DNA from: Asaia sp. W19
GTDB lineage: Bacteria; Pseudomonadota; Alphaproteobacteria; Acetobacterales; Acetobacteraceae
Assembly (NCBI RefSeq): GCF_003994335.1
Contig: NZ_PNQZ01000019.1
Location: forward strand, 186,002-250,001
Length of the DNA stretch: 64,000 bases
Direction: 5' to 3'
Shown piece by piece: positions 17,476-31,336 of the stretch. Made by a program: the position numbers and the translations under genes. Position 1 is the first letter of the stretch, and each line of letters opens with the position of its first letter. Below the pieces are notes generated by a model. That model had not been told where the DNA came from, searched no databases, and worked only from the letters and a program-made list of their open reading frames with translations.

Positions 17476-20400
17476 TCAGCGAGGCGCAATGACGATCCGA
17501 CCGGCCGCCGAGCTTCCCATGACGCCAGGATTGAAGCGATCCCGAACCAATGTTTCGGGCCGCAAAAACTGCCCCGGCGTCACCGCACGCACGATATAAG
17601 CGAGCCGGAACGCGCTGGAGCCAAGCTGATCGCGCCCGCTCGGGCGGTAATTTCCCCCGGCGAGGTCGAACGCCGCCACATAGCGATCATCGCGCAGCGC
17701 GACATGGGTCGTTCTCGTCGTTTCGCCCAGGAATACCGGCCCGGCATCGGATCGGCGCGTTTCAGACTCCTCATCGTCACGGCTCTGTCCCTTCACCGCC
17801 GATTCGATTTCCCAACCGGCAGGAAGCAGATCGGTGAGGATGCAATGATGCGCGTTGCGATCTTGCGCCTCTCCCTGGATCACCACGAGGAAGCGATCAT
17901 TCTGTCGCCCTTTGGCGGGATCATAGACCGTGCCATCGAGGTTCAGGGTCGAGACATGCATGGTGAAGCCGGATACCACCGCAGCAGGCACCTCTTTCGG
18001 GGTGCCGGAGAGCGTGACCGTCAGCCAGAGCGGTGTCGTTCCGCTATTGGTCAGGCGATAACCGTCCAGCTCTCCCGGAGCGGGCATGAAGGAAGCGGGC
18101 ATCGCGATCGGACGCGGAAGCTCCTTGCCATTGACCGCAATACCGCGCGTCGGATCCGGGCGGTCCATGGCGCGGGCGGCCTCCAGCAGAGCCGTGATGG
18201 TCTGTTGTGACATCCAGTCCAGAGGCACGTCGAGCATCGCGAAGCGGTCAGCCAGTTTCTGGGCCATCCCGTTATTGCCGCTTTCAGCCGCCAGGGAGAC
18301 CAGGCCGCCAAGATCACGCAGATACGTCCAGTAGCCGAGATCGAACAGGGTCGGACGCCCCGAGCGAACCGGACCAAGAGCATTGACCGCCATGCCGAAC
18401 AGCATATTGCTCATCGGGCGCTCATTGCCGAGCGCCAGACCGCCAGCCAGATGACCCAGGGCCAGGGAATTGGCAAAGGTCGCGCTGGCCGCATTATCTC
18501 CCCAGAAGATACGGGTTGCCCCGTCCGACAGCCGTGTGGTCGCCCGATCGCCCAAGGCCCTCAGGGCTGGAATATCGAGCCTGCCTGCACGGGCCAGGAG
18601 ATAGAGCGCATAAGCGCGTGTCTCGGGCGTGACGGCTGCTTCGGTCCCGCGTGCAGAGCGATCTTCATCGCCCGGTGACTGAACCTGGGAGGTTTCAAGC
18701 CAGTCCAGCGCATGGTCGAGCGCATGAGCCGGAACCTTGTAGCCCGCCTCGCGCGCATGGATAAGGAAGTCGACGACGTAGAGCTGCTCCCATGGAAAGA
18801 GCGCGCCGTCATTCAGTCGCCATGACCCGAACCGTCCGCCAGCGTCTTCCCGGTCGATCAGCATATCGATGGCGGTCCGGATACGCTTGTCGGCCCCTTC
18901 AGGAACGACGAGACGGGCAATCTGCTCATGCCCCTTGAGCGCCAGCAGACCGCGCGCCGAAGCGGCAAGGCTCAGACTATCGGCCCCCATGCCCGATTCA
19001 AGCGTCTGAAGCAGGCCTATCGTGTCAATGCCCTTTACTCCGGAATAGCCCAGCGTGACGGCGGAGCTTCCGGGTTCAAACGCGTCGAGCAGGCTGGCCG
19101 AGGCCTGATAGCTCTCACCCGGCGCCTGACTCTGGAGGCTGGAGCGGGTGACGGGCAGGTGGCCGGGGCGTATCTGGATGTCCCAGCTGCGCTCGAGCAT
19201 CACGCGTCCCTTCGGATCCTGCAGCTTTGCCATCAGATGAGCGATACCCGTCTCCTGTGCCTGGAGCGGGATACGGAACGACTGACGCGCACCTTTCGCC
19301 AGTTCAGCCTCGACATGGGTCTGACCTGTCAGACGCACGGGACCGCTCGCTGAGAGCGTGACGCTGTAACGGCCAGCCGCCCCTTCCGTATTCACGAGCG
19401 AGACGAGGCTCTCCGTCACGTCATGCGGCGCGAGAAAGCGCGGCAGGGTCAGATCGGCGAAGACGGGGTCACGCACGAGCATATCGGATTCCGATGTGCC
19501 AAGCGCATCGTCGGACCATCCGGTGACCATCACATGGAGCGTGCCCTCGAAATCGGGTACAGCCAGAGGCACGACGGCCTTGCCGTCATCGCCAACACTG
19601 ACCTCTCCCGAGAAGAGCGAAACGACGCGGGTGGAGGTGACGGCAAGGCCTGCCCCACCGTCATCGCCCTCATCGCCCCCTTCGCGGATCTCTCCGCCCT
19701 GACCAATCGGGGTCATCAGATGCGCATAGCTGTCCTTGACCTCGAGCGCGAAGGCATGGCGGCCATAGACCAGATCGAACACATCGGGCAGCTTCCAGCG
19801 CGTCAGGGCCAGAATGCCCTGATCCACGGCCGAGACCACCAGATGCACGTGTTTGGCCCCCCTGACCGTTATCGGGAGATTTGTCGTGACCCGGGGACGG
19901 ATGACGGACGGCGCAGTCACGTCAAGTTGCAGGCGATGCGCCGACTGATCGATCCCGATATAGCCAAGCCCCACCGCACGAGAGGGTTCGTGAGGGCGCG
20001 ACGGGGTATCGAGCGGCCTGAAGGCCGTGACCAGAACATAGGCACCACCCGGCCATTTCGCACTGGCGGTGACGGGGATATCCAGTCCATTCCTGGGCAG
20101 GGTGACCGTCTGCACGCTCTCGATGCGATCGGTCGCGATGAGAATCTGGGCTTTCCCGGCGAAAGGTGCCTGTACGTGAACGACGGTCTTGCCGCCGATG
20201 GGCAGAACCTTGTCCCTGATCGACAGGCTGAGGCGGTCAGGGGCATTGGGCTTTTCAGCCGCGTCGGACCACCAGCCCGTAGTGAAACGCTGTGAACTGG
20301 CCGCGTTGCTTTGGGGGTCGGAAATCACCATGCGATAGCGCCCGCTATCGAGATCCGTCGCGAAATGCGCGCGCCCCTGGGCATCAGTGACAAAGTCGCC

Positions 20401-22476
20401 CGATTTCACCGGTTCGTCGATCACATGGCGCACGAAGTGCCAGCCCCCGCCATTCATGATCCAGTCATAGGTCTCGTTTTCGCGCACGAGAGTCCATTTG
20501 AGCGTATGGACGGCCAGAGGGCGATTATCCGGCCCGACGAGGAGCGCATCGACCGGCACGGATTGAGGTGCGCTCTCGCCACTCGACGGCGGGGGCGTCA
20601 CGCGCACCCCGATGAGAGGCCTGTTGCGCCTGATCGGCAGGGTCAGGGTTTTGCTGACAGCGCGGCCAGCCGGATCAAACAGGCTCACGCGAAGCTCTGC
20701 CTTGAGCGGCAGGCTGAGCCCCTGCGGCAATTCCGGGGCGATCGTCAGACGGGCGTGACCCGCCTCATCGGTCTGGGGTACTTCGACATTCTGCTGGTCG
20801 GGGCTGAATTCCTGGGTCTGTAACCCGAAAACATATCCTTGCGCACCGGGTACGGGAGCCTCATCGCGCATGATGCGCGTGAACGCCTCCCCCCTCAGAT
20901 GCGCAGCGGGCGCGCCATAAAGATAACGCCCTGTCAGGGTGACATCCAGCGGCTCACCCTCGGTAATCGCCGGATGCTCGGGCGTGGCATCCACGGCAAT
21001 CGTCTGGGGCACAAAATCCTGCACAAGAAGTGTGGCCCGTCCGATCGGGGCAGAGGTCGGATCGACCAGGGCTTCGATCGTCCAGCTTCCTGCCGCCGCG
21101 CCAGGGGACAGCGGCAGAGCCGTCACGAAGCCGCCATCGGCCTGCGGCTTGAGCAGGTCCGTTCTGGCGCGAACCCCGTCGGGTCGGCGCAGGACAAGCG
21201 TCAGAGGCAGATCAGGCAGCGCCTTACCCGTCGAGTCACGCAGAAGGAGCGTAGCATTGACCGTCTCACCGGGTCGGTAGATGCCACGATCGGTGACAAT
21301 GACGGCCTGTTGCGGCCCCGGCGCAGGGTGACCCTCGGCACCGCGATCGGAAAAATCGAACCATGCCTGGTTCAGCGAGGTCATGGAATAATCGCCATCC
21401 GGCCCGGTCGCGATGAGCGATACCGCCTGATCGGCGCCCTTGCCCTTGAGCAGTCCGGGCGCGAATGTGACCAGCCCCTCGCTATCGCTCACCGCCTGCC
21501 CCAGATCATCCCCGCCCTGAGCGACAAGGCGAATGGCGACGCCCTTCATGGGCTGGGCCGTGGAGAGGGCACGGGCATAGACATGCAGCCCGTCAGCGCC
21601 ACGATAGGTCGTGAGCGCCATATCGCTCACATTCACCCAATGCGCCGCAATCGATTGCTCCTCACGCGGGTCATACCCCTCATTGCCGGTGCGCACTCTG
21701 GGCAAAGGAGCGGCAATAGCGCTCTCTGCCCGGGGCGTACGCGCATTCTCGGCGGAGACGAGGTAAAGCCCGGGCTTCTGGCCCTGGATCACGCGCGCGA
21801 TGGGGAAGGCCGTTACCGCGGTAGCGTTGCGCCCGCCCGGCGTATCGAGCGTACCGGACCAGACCTGACTCAAACGCTTCTCGCGCAACGCATTGAACTC
21901 GTAGCCGTCCAGCGCGGTCGCGCCCGTATCGATACGCGGATAGCTGCCGTCGCCGCTCATGCTCTGGCTAGCATTGGGCGATACGCGCCAGACGCTGACC
22001 CGCACCTGTCCCATATTGACCGTCTGAACATCCAGACCGGCTACACTCCGGCGTGGCAGAATGAAGCCTTCACCGGCGAGGCTCAGGCTGGGTGTCCGGT
22101 CCCCGGTAGACATGCCGACAGAAATAGGCGCGTCGAGCGTATTGCCACGCGCATCATGGACACCGGTCGTGAGTGTGACCTTGTAGCGCGTCGCCCAGGC
22201 CAGCCCACCGAGGCAGAGATCTCGATTGCGTATGGCGATATCGGGGCGAATGGCCGGAGCGATCTGGACATGATCGGCGTAATGCGGTCCAGCCTGACTA
22301 TCGAGCGGCGTTGCAAAACGCAGGCAGAATTCCGGGGTCTTGCCGCCAGTATTCAGCAAACTACGCTGGAACTGCATCGTTCCGGCCTGGGCTGCCCCGG
22401 CAAGAAGAACAACCGAGGCCGCGGAAAAGGCCAGAAGGCTCTCGCCCCACCAGATACTGTGAACTCGCCGCGCCAT
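17476..22476 (-). CDS. Bacterial alpha-2-macroglobulin family protein lacking the thioester
   Basis: 1666 residues with a cleavable signal peptide (about 1-31, ending AGAAQA) and no lipobox cysteine. MG-type beta domains follow, including RGIYRPGETV and the conserved AVDQGILALT. The C-terminal half holds the helical thioester-domain repeat region and a receptor-binding-like end. The position expected for the Cys-x-Glu-Gln thioester reads GMGADSLS, and no CxEQ occurs anywhere, so covalent trapping is not expected. Bacterial macroglobulins are thought to trap proteases that breach the envelope, while PBP1C repairs the wall. Its stop lies 6 bases before pbpC. Confidence 0.9.
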   Translation of the reverse strand: MARRVHSIWWGESLLAFSAASVVLLAGAAQAGTMQFQRSLLNTGGKTPEFCLRFATPLDSQAGPHYADHVQIAPAIRPDIAIRNRDLCLGGLAWATRYKVTLTTGVHDARGNTLDAPISVGMSTGDRTPSLSLAGEGFILPRRSVAGLDVQTVNMGQVRVSVWRVSPNASQSMSGDGSYPRIDTGATALDGYEFNALREKRLSQVWSGTLDTPGGRNATAVTAFPIARVIQGQKPGLYLVSAENARTPRAESAIAAPLPRVRTGNEGYDPREEQSIAAHWVNVSDMALTTYRGADGLHVYARALSTAQPMKGVAIRLVAQGGDDLGQAVSDSEGLVTFAPGLLKGKGADQAVSLIATGPDGDYSMTSLNQAWFDFSDRGAEGHPAPGPQQAVIVTDRGIYRPGETVNATLLLRDSTGKALPDLPLTLVLRRPDGVRARTDLLKPQADGGFVTALPLSPGAAAGSWTIEALVDPTSAPIGRATLLVQDFVPQTIAVDATPEHPAITEGEPLDVTLTGRYLYGAPAAHLRGEAFTRIMRDEAPVPGAQGYVFGLQTQEFSPDQQNVEVPQTDEAGHARLTIAPELPQGLSLPLKAELRVSLFDPAGRAVSKTLTLPIRRNRPLIGVRVTPPPSSGESAPQSVPVDALLVGPDNRPLAVHTLKWTLVRENETYDWIMNGGGWHFVRHVIDEPVKSGDFVTDAQGRAHFATDLDSGRYRMVISDPQSNAASSQRFTTGWWSDAAEKPNAPDRLSLSIRDKVLPIGGKTVVHVQAPFAGKAQILIATDRIESVQTVTLPRNGLDIPVTASAKWPGGAYVLVTAFRPLDTPSRPHEPSRAVGLGYIGIDQSAHRLQLDVTAPSVIRPRVTTNLPITVRGAKHVHLVVSAVDQGILALTRWKLPDVFDLVYGRHAFALEVKDSYAHLMTPIGQGGEIREGGDEGDDGGAGLAVTSTRVVSLFSGEVSVGDDGKAVVPLAVPDFEGTLHVMVTGWSDDALGTSESDMLVRDPVFADLTLPRFLAPHDVTESLVSLVNTEGAAGRYSVTLSASGPVRLTGQTHVEAELAKGARQSFRIPLQAQETGIAHLMAKLQDPKGRVMLERSWDIQIRPGHLPVTRSSLQSQAPGESYQASASLLDAFEPGSSAVTLGYSGVKGIDTIGLLQTLESGMGADSLSLAASARGLLALKGHEQIARLVVPEGADKRIRTAIDMLIDREDAGGRFGSWRLNDGALFPWEQLYVVDFLIHAREAGYKVPAHALDHALDWLETSQVQSPGDEDRSARGTEAAVTPETRAYALYLLARAGRLDIPALRALGDRATTRLSDGATRIFWGDNAASATFANSLALGHLAGGLALGNERPMSNMLFGMAVNALGPVRSGRPTLFDLGYWTYLRDLGGLVSLAAESGNNGMAQKLADRFAMLDVPLDWMSQQTITALLEAARAMDRPDPTRGIAVNGKELPRPIAMPASFMPAPGELDGYRLTNSGTTPLWLTVTLSGTPKEVPAAVVSGFTMHVSTLNLDGTVYDPAKGRQNDRFLVVIQGEAQDRNAHHCILTDLLPAGWEIESAVKGQSRDDEESETRRSDAGPVFLGETTRTTHVALRDDRYVAAFDLAGGNYRPSGRDQLGSSAFRLAYIVRAVTPGQFLRPETLVRDRFNPGVMGSSAAGRIVIAPR

Positions 22477-22539
22477 GTTTTCTGCCCCGCCGGTTGAAAA
22501 AGAGACTCCGTGATGAGCCGAGGGGAAGCGGAAAACAAG

Positions 22540-22569
22540 TATCGATCACTTAATCTTCATAGATCGATA
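22540..22569. promoter_or_regulatory. Inverted repeat upstream of the alpha-2-macroglobulin/pbpC operon
   Basis: TATCGATC (22540-22547) and GATCGATA (22562-22569) are exact inverted 8-base arms spaced by 14 bases, with centres 22 bases apart. They lie about 64 bases before the operon start codon in an AT-rich patch. This is consistent with a dimeric regulator spanning two helical turns. Confidence 0.4.
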
Positions 22570-22652
22570 TTTGAAGGTATCGTTCTGAAGCGTCCCACAT
22601 CAGCGTTCTGCCTGGTGTTTTGGGTAATTGCGGATGTCTATGCCATATTGTG

Positions 22653-23567
22653 TCAATGTCGGCAGCGCGCTCCATAAGCCAGTGCCTCGCTCACCAGATC
22701 GAGCGGTCGAAGATCCAGCGACATCTCTCCCGTGTCGATCAACTGCGCGAAATGGCGATAAACCCCTGCATATTCGCGGCTCTCCTCCAGAGGAATTACG
22801 TGCTCTCCCCGGCTCAGATGCGCGCCCCCCTTGGCCAGGCAAAGCGTATCGCCCTCAGGCAGACTCCAGCGGATCTCCCAGATCTCGCTGTCAGGGTCGT
22901 GCCGCCAGTCGAAACTTGCAGTGATCGGACAGGCCGTTCTGCCCCCGGTCAGGCTCAGTTCCGCGCGCGCGGGGGCTTGCTGGTCAGCATAGAAATCCAG
23001 GCGCGCCTCCTGAAAAACCACCGGCTCCGCATTGGTTGCGGTCAGGATCGACAGGGCATTGATCCCGGCATCGAAAACACCCAGAGCGCCGGGACGCCAC
23101 AGCCAGTCCGCACCAGGATGCCATTTATCGGCATTTTCCTTCCATGTGATCGCAATCGAAACGGGGTCGATATCGCTCAGCAGGGACCGTATACGGGGGA
23201 TGGCCGAGGCATAGATCGAGTGCCACGCCGCGAAAATCGTCACACCTTCGGAACGGGCCAGATCGCGCAGCGCCTGGGCCTGGGAGCGGGTCAATGTCGG
23301 CGGCTTTTCAAGCAGCACATGCCAACCCGCCTCGATCGCTTCTCGAGCGAGCGCATAGCGCCTGTCTGGCGGGGTGCAGATCGCCACGGCATCAACCGCA
23401 ATTCCGCTCTCCATAAGTGCCGCAATGCTTTCGAACACGGGAACCGGCAGGTCGACCGGCACGGGTGAGACCGCAGCGACAAGGTCAAAAGACGGGCTCT
23501 GTTTCAGGGCGGGAAGATGCTCATGACGGGCAATATGCCCGACACCGATAACTGCAATACGGATCAT
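22653..23567 (-). CDS. Gfo/Idh/MocA-family oxidoreductase, probable D-galactose 1-dehydrogenase
   Basis: 304 residues from the ATG at 23567, where the Rossmann fold begins at once (MIRIAVIGVGHIARHEHLPAL). The longer frame has an unsupported N-terminus. The family motif EKPPTLT (about residues 93-99) carries the conserved lysine. The KPP form and overall layout match D-galactose 1-dehydrogenases, which oxidise galactose to galactonolactone with NAD(P). Its start overlaps the stop of the sugar permease gene (ATGA), so uptake and oxidation are translationally coupled. Substrate assignment is inferred; another aldose is possible. Confidence 0.75.
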   Translation of the reverse strand: MIRIAVIGVGHIARHEHLPALKQSPSFDLVAAVSPVPVDLPVPVFESIAALMESGIAVDAVAICTPPDRRYALAREAIEAGWHVLLEKPPTLTRSQAQALRDLARSEGVTIFAAWHSIYASAIPRIRSLLSDIDPVSIAITWKENADKWHPGADWLWRPGALGVFDAGINALSILTATNAEPVVFQEARLDFYADQQAPARAELSLTGGRTACPITASFDWRHDPDSEIWEIRWSLPEGDTLCLAKGGAHLSRGEHVIPLEESREYAGVYRHFAQLIDTGEMSLDLRPLDLVSEALAYGARCRH

Positions 23568-24865
23568 GGACGCGGCTCCTGCTGAACGGGGGACCGGGTG
23601 CCGGGCACGGAGCCCCAGCGCGCATAAAAGACAAGATAGAGATAGCACGCAAAAGGCAGAAGATAGGACAGGGAAAGCCCGATGCGATCAGCCAGGACTC
23701 CCTGGAAAATCGCTGCCGCCCCACCTGCAATCGCCATGATCAGCCAGCCTGCCCCCTGCTCCGTCTGGGGACCAAGTTCGGCGATGCCAAGGGAGAAGAT
23801 CGTGGGGAACATGATGGAATGGCACAGTCCGGTCAGGATGAGCGCCCACATGGCCACCGGGCCGGATGAGGCGATCACCACGAGAATAAGCAGCGCCCCG
23901 GCGAGGCTGACCAGCCCGAGCAGCAGGTGCGGGCTGACCCGACGCATCAGCGCGGCGCCAAGAAAACGCCCTGCCATCGCCCCGCCCCAGAAGAAAGCCA
24001 CGTAATGCGCGGCGTCGGCATGGCTCATATTACCGATCTGCTTCTGGGAGATGAAATTGACCAATGTGCTGCCAATCCCGATCTCACAGATCATGTAGAG
24101 GAAGATGGCGGGTACGCCCCAGAACAGGTTGCGGTGCCGCCATACGCTTCCCGGTACGGTTTTGTCTGCATCGGCGTGTTCCGAAGCCGCGCGGCGTCCC
24201 GGGTCGATAGCCGGCAGGGGAAAACGCCAGACGATAACGGCCATGATAAGCAGGACAATCGCGATCAGCCCGTAGGGAAGCTGGACCATCTGGGCATCCT
24301 GCACCCGTTGGGTCAGGGAGGCGGCGGCATCGCCCGCGGCATTGTCCTCATGGGAGCGCGCGAAGATCAGCACGCCACCGAAAAGGGGGGCCAGTGTGGT
24401 TCCGAGCGAATTGAACGCCTGAACCATGGTGAGGCGGCTGGAAGCGGAAGCCTCGTCACCAATGACCACGACATAGGGGTTGGCCGCGACCTGCAACAGG
24501 GTGATCGCCGCTGCTAGAAGAAACAGCGCGACGAGGAAAAACCCGTAAGAGAAGAAGGCACTGGCAGGGATGAAAAGCAGACAGGACACCGCCATGCCGA
24601 CAAGACCGAGGATGACGGCTCCCTTGTAGCCCAGCGCCGAAACGAGACGCGAGGCCGGGAGGGAAATGACCAGATAGCCAAGGTAGAAACAGAACTGCAC
24701 CAACAGCGAGGCGGTGTAATTCAGCGAGAAGGCCGCCTTGAGATGGGGCACCAGAATATCATTGAGGACGGTCGCAAAGCCCCACATGAAGAACACGCTG
24801 GCAAGCAGGGCAAGAGCCCCGACGGAAGACGTCGCCGCTCCGGGTTTTCGGACGGAAGAAAGCAT
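23564..24865 (-). CDS. FucP/GluP-type sugar:proton symporter (MFS)
   Basis: 433 residues from the ATG at 24865, preceded by AGGGG. Twelve hydrophobic helices. The first helix region (SVFFMWGFATVLNDILVPHLK) and the ALLQVAANPYV-like segment (LLQVAANPYVVVIG) are signatures of the FGHS group of fucose, galactose and glucose symporters. It imports a monosaccharide with protons across the inner membrane. The coupled dehydrogenase gene downstream suggests galactose as cargo. A 17-base AT-rich palindrome lies about 70 bases upstream. Confidence 0.87.
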   Translation of the reverse strand: MLSSVRKPGAATSSVGALALLASVFFMWGFATVLNDILVPHLKAAFSLNYTASLLVQFCFYLGYLVISLPASRLVSALGYKGAVILGLVGMAVSCLLFIPASAFFSYGFFLVALFLLAAAITLLQVAANPYVVVIGDEASASSRLTMVQAFNSLGTTLAPLFGGVLIFARSHEDNAAGDAAASLTQRVQDAQMVQLPYGLIAIVLLIMAVIVWRFPLPAIDPGRRAASEHADADKTVPGSVWRHRNLFWGVPAIFLYMICEIGIGSTLVNFISQKQIGNMSHADAAHYVAFFWGGAMAGRFLGAALMRRVSPHLLLGLVSLAGALLILVVIASSGPVAMWALILTGLCHSIMFPTIFSLGIAELGPQTEQGAGWLIMAIAGGAAAIFQGVLADRIGLSLSYLLPFACYLYLVFYARWGSVPGTRSPVQQEPRP

Positions 24866-24932
24866 GGACACCCCTGGGATACGGGAATTCCGGCCAAATG
24901 GCCGAAGGCATGGCGTCGATGCTAGCGGATGA

Positions 24933-24949
24933 ATTTTATGCAATAAAAT
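24933..24949. promoter_or_regulatory. AT-rich palindrome upstream of the sugar permease
   Basis: ATTTTATGCAATAAAAT has inverted arms ATTTTA/TAAAAT around a TGCAA centre. It lies 68 bases upstream of the permease start, in a short AT-rich patch that may be its promoter. It is a candidate operator for sugar-responsive control; no regulator gene is adjacent. Confidence 0.35.
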
Positions 24950-25113
24950 AGTTAATGCGGCGTCATATATTCCAATTTGATTATGTAACATGCGCGACGA
25001 TGATCCGCGTTATTTGCCTCCATGGTCACGGGCAAGTCGGCAGCGCGAAGATGACAAGTCCCGGTCGACGGGTCCAGGGCGCCCCGACGAACAGATCGGG
25101 CGCAAAACGACAA

Positions 25114-25143
25114 CAGGGGAGCCGCCCTGAAGCGGCTCCCCTG
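25114..25143 (-). terminator. Intrinsic terminator of the gltD-gltB operon
   Basis: CAGGGGAGCCGC (25114-25125) and GCGGCTCCCCTG (25132-25143) form a perfect 12-base stem with a 6-base loop, 27 bases past the gltB stop. On the minus strand it is followed by a T-rich stretch (TTGTCGTTTTG). Confidence 0.85.
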
Positions 25144-25170
25144 CTGGCCTTGACCACAGAGCAGCGTCGG

Positions 25171-29691
<4,521 letters not shown>

Positions 29692-29696
29692 GGCCC

Positions 29697-31157
29697 TTAC
29701 TCCGCCGCCACTGCCTGTGCGGCATGGTCTGATGTCATCCTCTCTGCGCCAGAGAGGAATTGGTGCATTTCGGCTGCAGCCTCGCGACCGTCGCGAATGG
29801 CCCAGACCACGAGCGAGGCCCCGCGCACGATATCGCCGCCCGCAAAGACGCCCGGCACGCTGGTCTCGAAGCGCCCCGGCGTGACCTTGAGCGTGCCCCA
29901 TTTGGTTACCGCCAGCTCAGGCGCATTCCAGTCGCCCGGCAGATCTTCGGGGTCGAAACCCAGCGCTTTGATCACGAGATCGGCCTCGATCACAAAGCTG
30001 CTCTCGGGCACGGCTTCGACCGACTGACGGCCGGAGGCATCGGGCAGGCTCAGACGCATCTTGTGGGCGCGCACGCCACTGACGCTGCCATCGCCCAGAA
30101 AAGCTTCCGGGCCAGCAAGCCAGGCGAAGTTGACGCCTTCTTCCTCGGCGTTTTTCACTTCCTGAACCGATCCCGGCATGTTGGCGCGGTCACGGCGGTA
30201 CAGGCACGTCACTTTCTCGGCGCCCTGACGGATGGAGGTGCGTACGCAGTCCATGGCCGTGTCGCCGCCACCGATCACAACCACATGCTTGCCCTTGGCA
30301 TGGAGCACGGCGTCATCGCCCGGCGTTTCATGATAGCCACGGCGATTGGACGCCGTGAGGAAATCGAGCGCCTGGACCACACCGCCCAGCCCACTGCCCG
30401 GCACGGAAACCTCGCGCGAGCGATAAACGCCAGTCCCGAGGAAGACCGCGTCATGCTTTTCACGCAGCGCCTCGAAAGAAAGACCACCCTCGCCTTCCCC
30501 GATGGGGGTCGAGAGATGGAAGACGATACCCTGAGCTTCGAGCAGTTCATGCCGACGCGCCAGCACGTGCTTCTCGAGCTTGAAGCTCGGGATGCCATAA
30601 ACCATCAGACCGCCAATACGGTCGTGGCGATCATAGACATGCACCTGATAGCCCAGTGCGCGCAGCCATTCCGCAGCGGCCAGACCGGCAGGCCCTGCGC
30701 CGACCACGCCCACGCTCTGCGCGCGCTCGCGGGACGGCATGCGTGGCTTGACCCAGCCTTGATCGAACGCTGTCTCGGTGATGAATTTCTCGACCGCACC
30801 GATGGTAACGCTCTCGAAATCCTTCTGGATGACGCAATTACCCTCACACAGGCGGTCCTGCGGACAGATGCGCCCGCAGATCTCGGGAAAGGTGTTGGTG
30901 GCTGAAGAAAGGCGATAGGCCTCCTCGAGACGGTTTTCCGCCGTCAGCTTCAGCCAGTCGGGAATGTTGTTGCCCAGCGGGCAATGAACCGAACAGAAGG
31001 GCACGCCGCATTGCGAACAACGGCTGGCCTGACGCTCAGCATGATCCACGGCAAAAGCGCGGTAGATCTCGCCGAAATCTTCGCGGCGCTCCGAGGCCGC
31101 ACGCTTTTCAGGCATCTCCTGCGGCAATGACACAAATTGCAGCATCCGTTCGGCCAC
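29697..31157 (-). CDS. gltD: Glutamate synthase (NADPH) small subunit
   Basis: 486 residues from a GTG at 31157 (VAERMLQFVSLP), chosen because GGGGAGA lies upstream and homologues begin at this point. An ATG at 31190 would add 11 residues. Two 4Fe-4S cysteine groups lie at the N-terminus (CSQCGVPFCSVHC; CGRICPQDRLCEGNC). FAD-binding GVVGAGPAGLAAAEWL and NADPH-binding VVVIGGGDTAMDC follow. It delivers electrons from NADPH to GltB. It is the first gene of the gltD-gltB operon. Confidence 0.96.
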   Translation of the reverse strand: MAERMLQFVSLPQEMPEKRAASERREDFGEIYRAFAVDHAERQASRCSQCGVPFCSVHCPLGNNIPDWLKLTAENRLEEAYRLSSATNTFPEICGRICPQDRLCEGNCVIQKDFESVTIGAVEKFITETAFDQGWVKPRMPSRERAQSVGVVGAGPAGLAAAEWLRALGYQVHVYDRHDRIGGLMVYGIPSFKLEKHVLARRHELLEAQGIVFHLSTPIGEGEGGLSFEALREKHDAVFLGTGVYRSREVSVPGSGLGGVVQALDFLTASNRRGYHETPGDDAVLHAKGKHVVVIGGGDTAMDCVRTSIRQGAEKVTCLYRRDRANMPGSVQEVKNAEEEGVNFAWLAGPEAFLGDGSVSGVRAHKMRLSLPDASGRQSVEAVPESSFVIEADLVIKALGFDPEDLPGDWNAPELAVTKWGTLKVTPGRFETSVPGVFAGGDIVRGASLVVWAIRDGREAAAEMHQFLSGAERMTSDHAAQAVAAE

Positions 31158-31315
31158 GACACGTTCTCCCCATGGGCAAGCAGACGCCATGAGCGCCGCT
31201 TTCAAAACATGACGGACAGGTAAGGCAGGCGGCACACGGGCATAAGTCAGAATTGCTTACCTATAACCCGCTTAATCCGCATTTATCTGATAAAATATGC
31301 GTTTCGTGTCAGAAT

Positions 31316-31336
31316 AAAGGACCGATACGGTCCTTT
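31316..31336 (-). terminator. Terminator after the NDUFA9-like gene
   Basis: AAAGGACCG (31316-31324) and CGGTCCTTT (31328-31336) form a 9-base stem with a 3-base loop, touching the stop codon of the minus-strand gene. It is followed on that strand by a short T-rich run. Confidence 0.7.

Larger units (their letters stand above)
24866..25170. other. Intergenic region between sugar permease and gltB
   Basis: 305 bases. It contains the upstream region of the permease operon, with an AT-rich palindrome, and at the other end the strong hairpin after gltB. No gene or RNA was recognised in between. Confidence 0.5.

Noticed and set aside
16600-18210. 536-codon plus-strand open frame
   Set aside because: It runs antisense across pbpC and the macroglobulin 3' end; both of those are clear family members.
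20839-22497. 552-codon plus-strand open frame
   Set aside because: It is antisense to the macroglobulin gene, rich in Arg/His/Ile patterns produced by high-GC third positions, and has no recognisable motif.
29692-29901. 70-residue extension of GltB
   Set aside because: It overlaps gltD, and the true propeptide starts at MTEKSF just before the catalytic cysteine.
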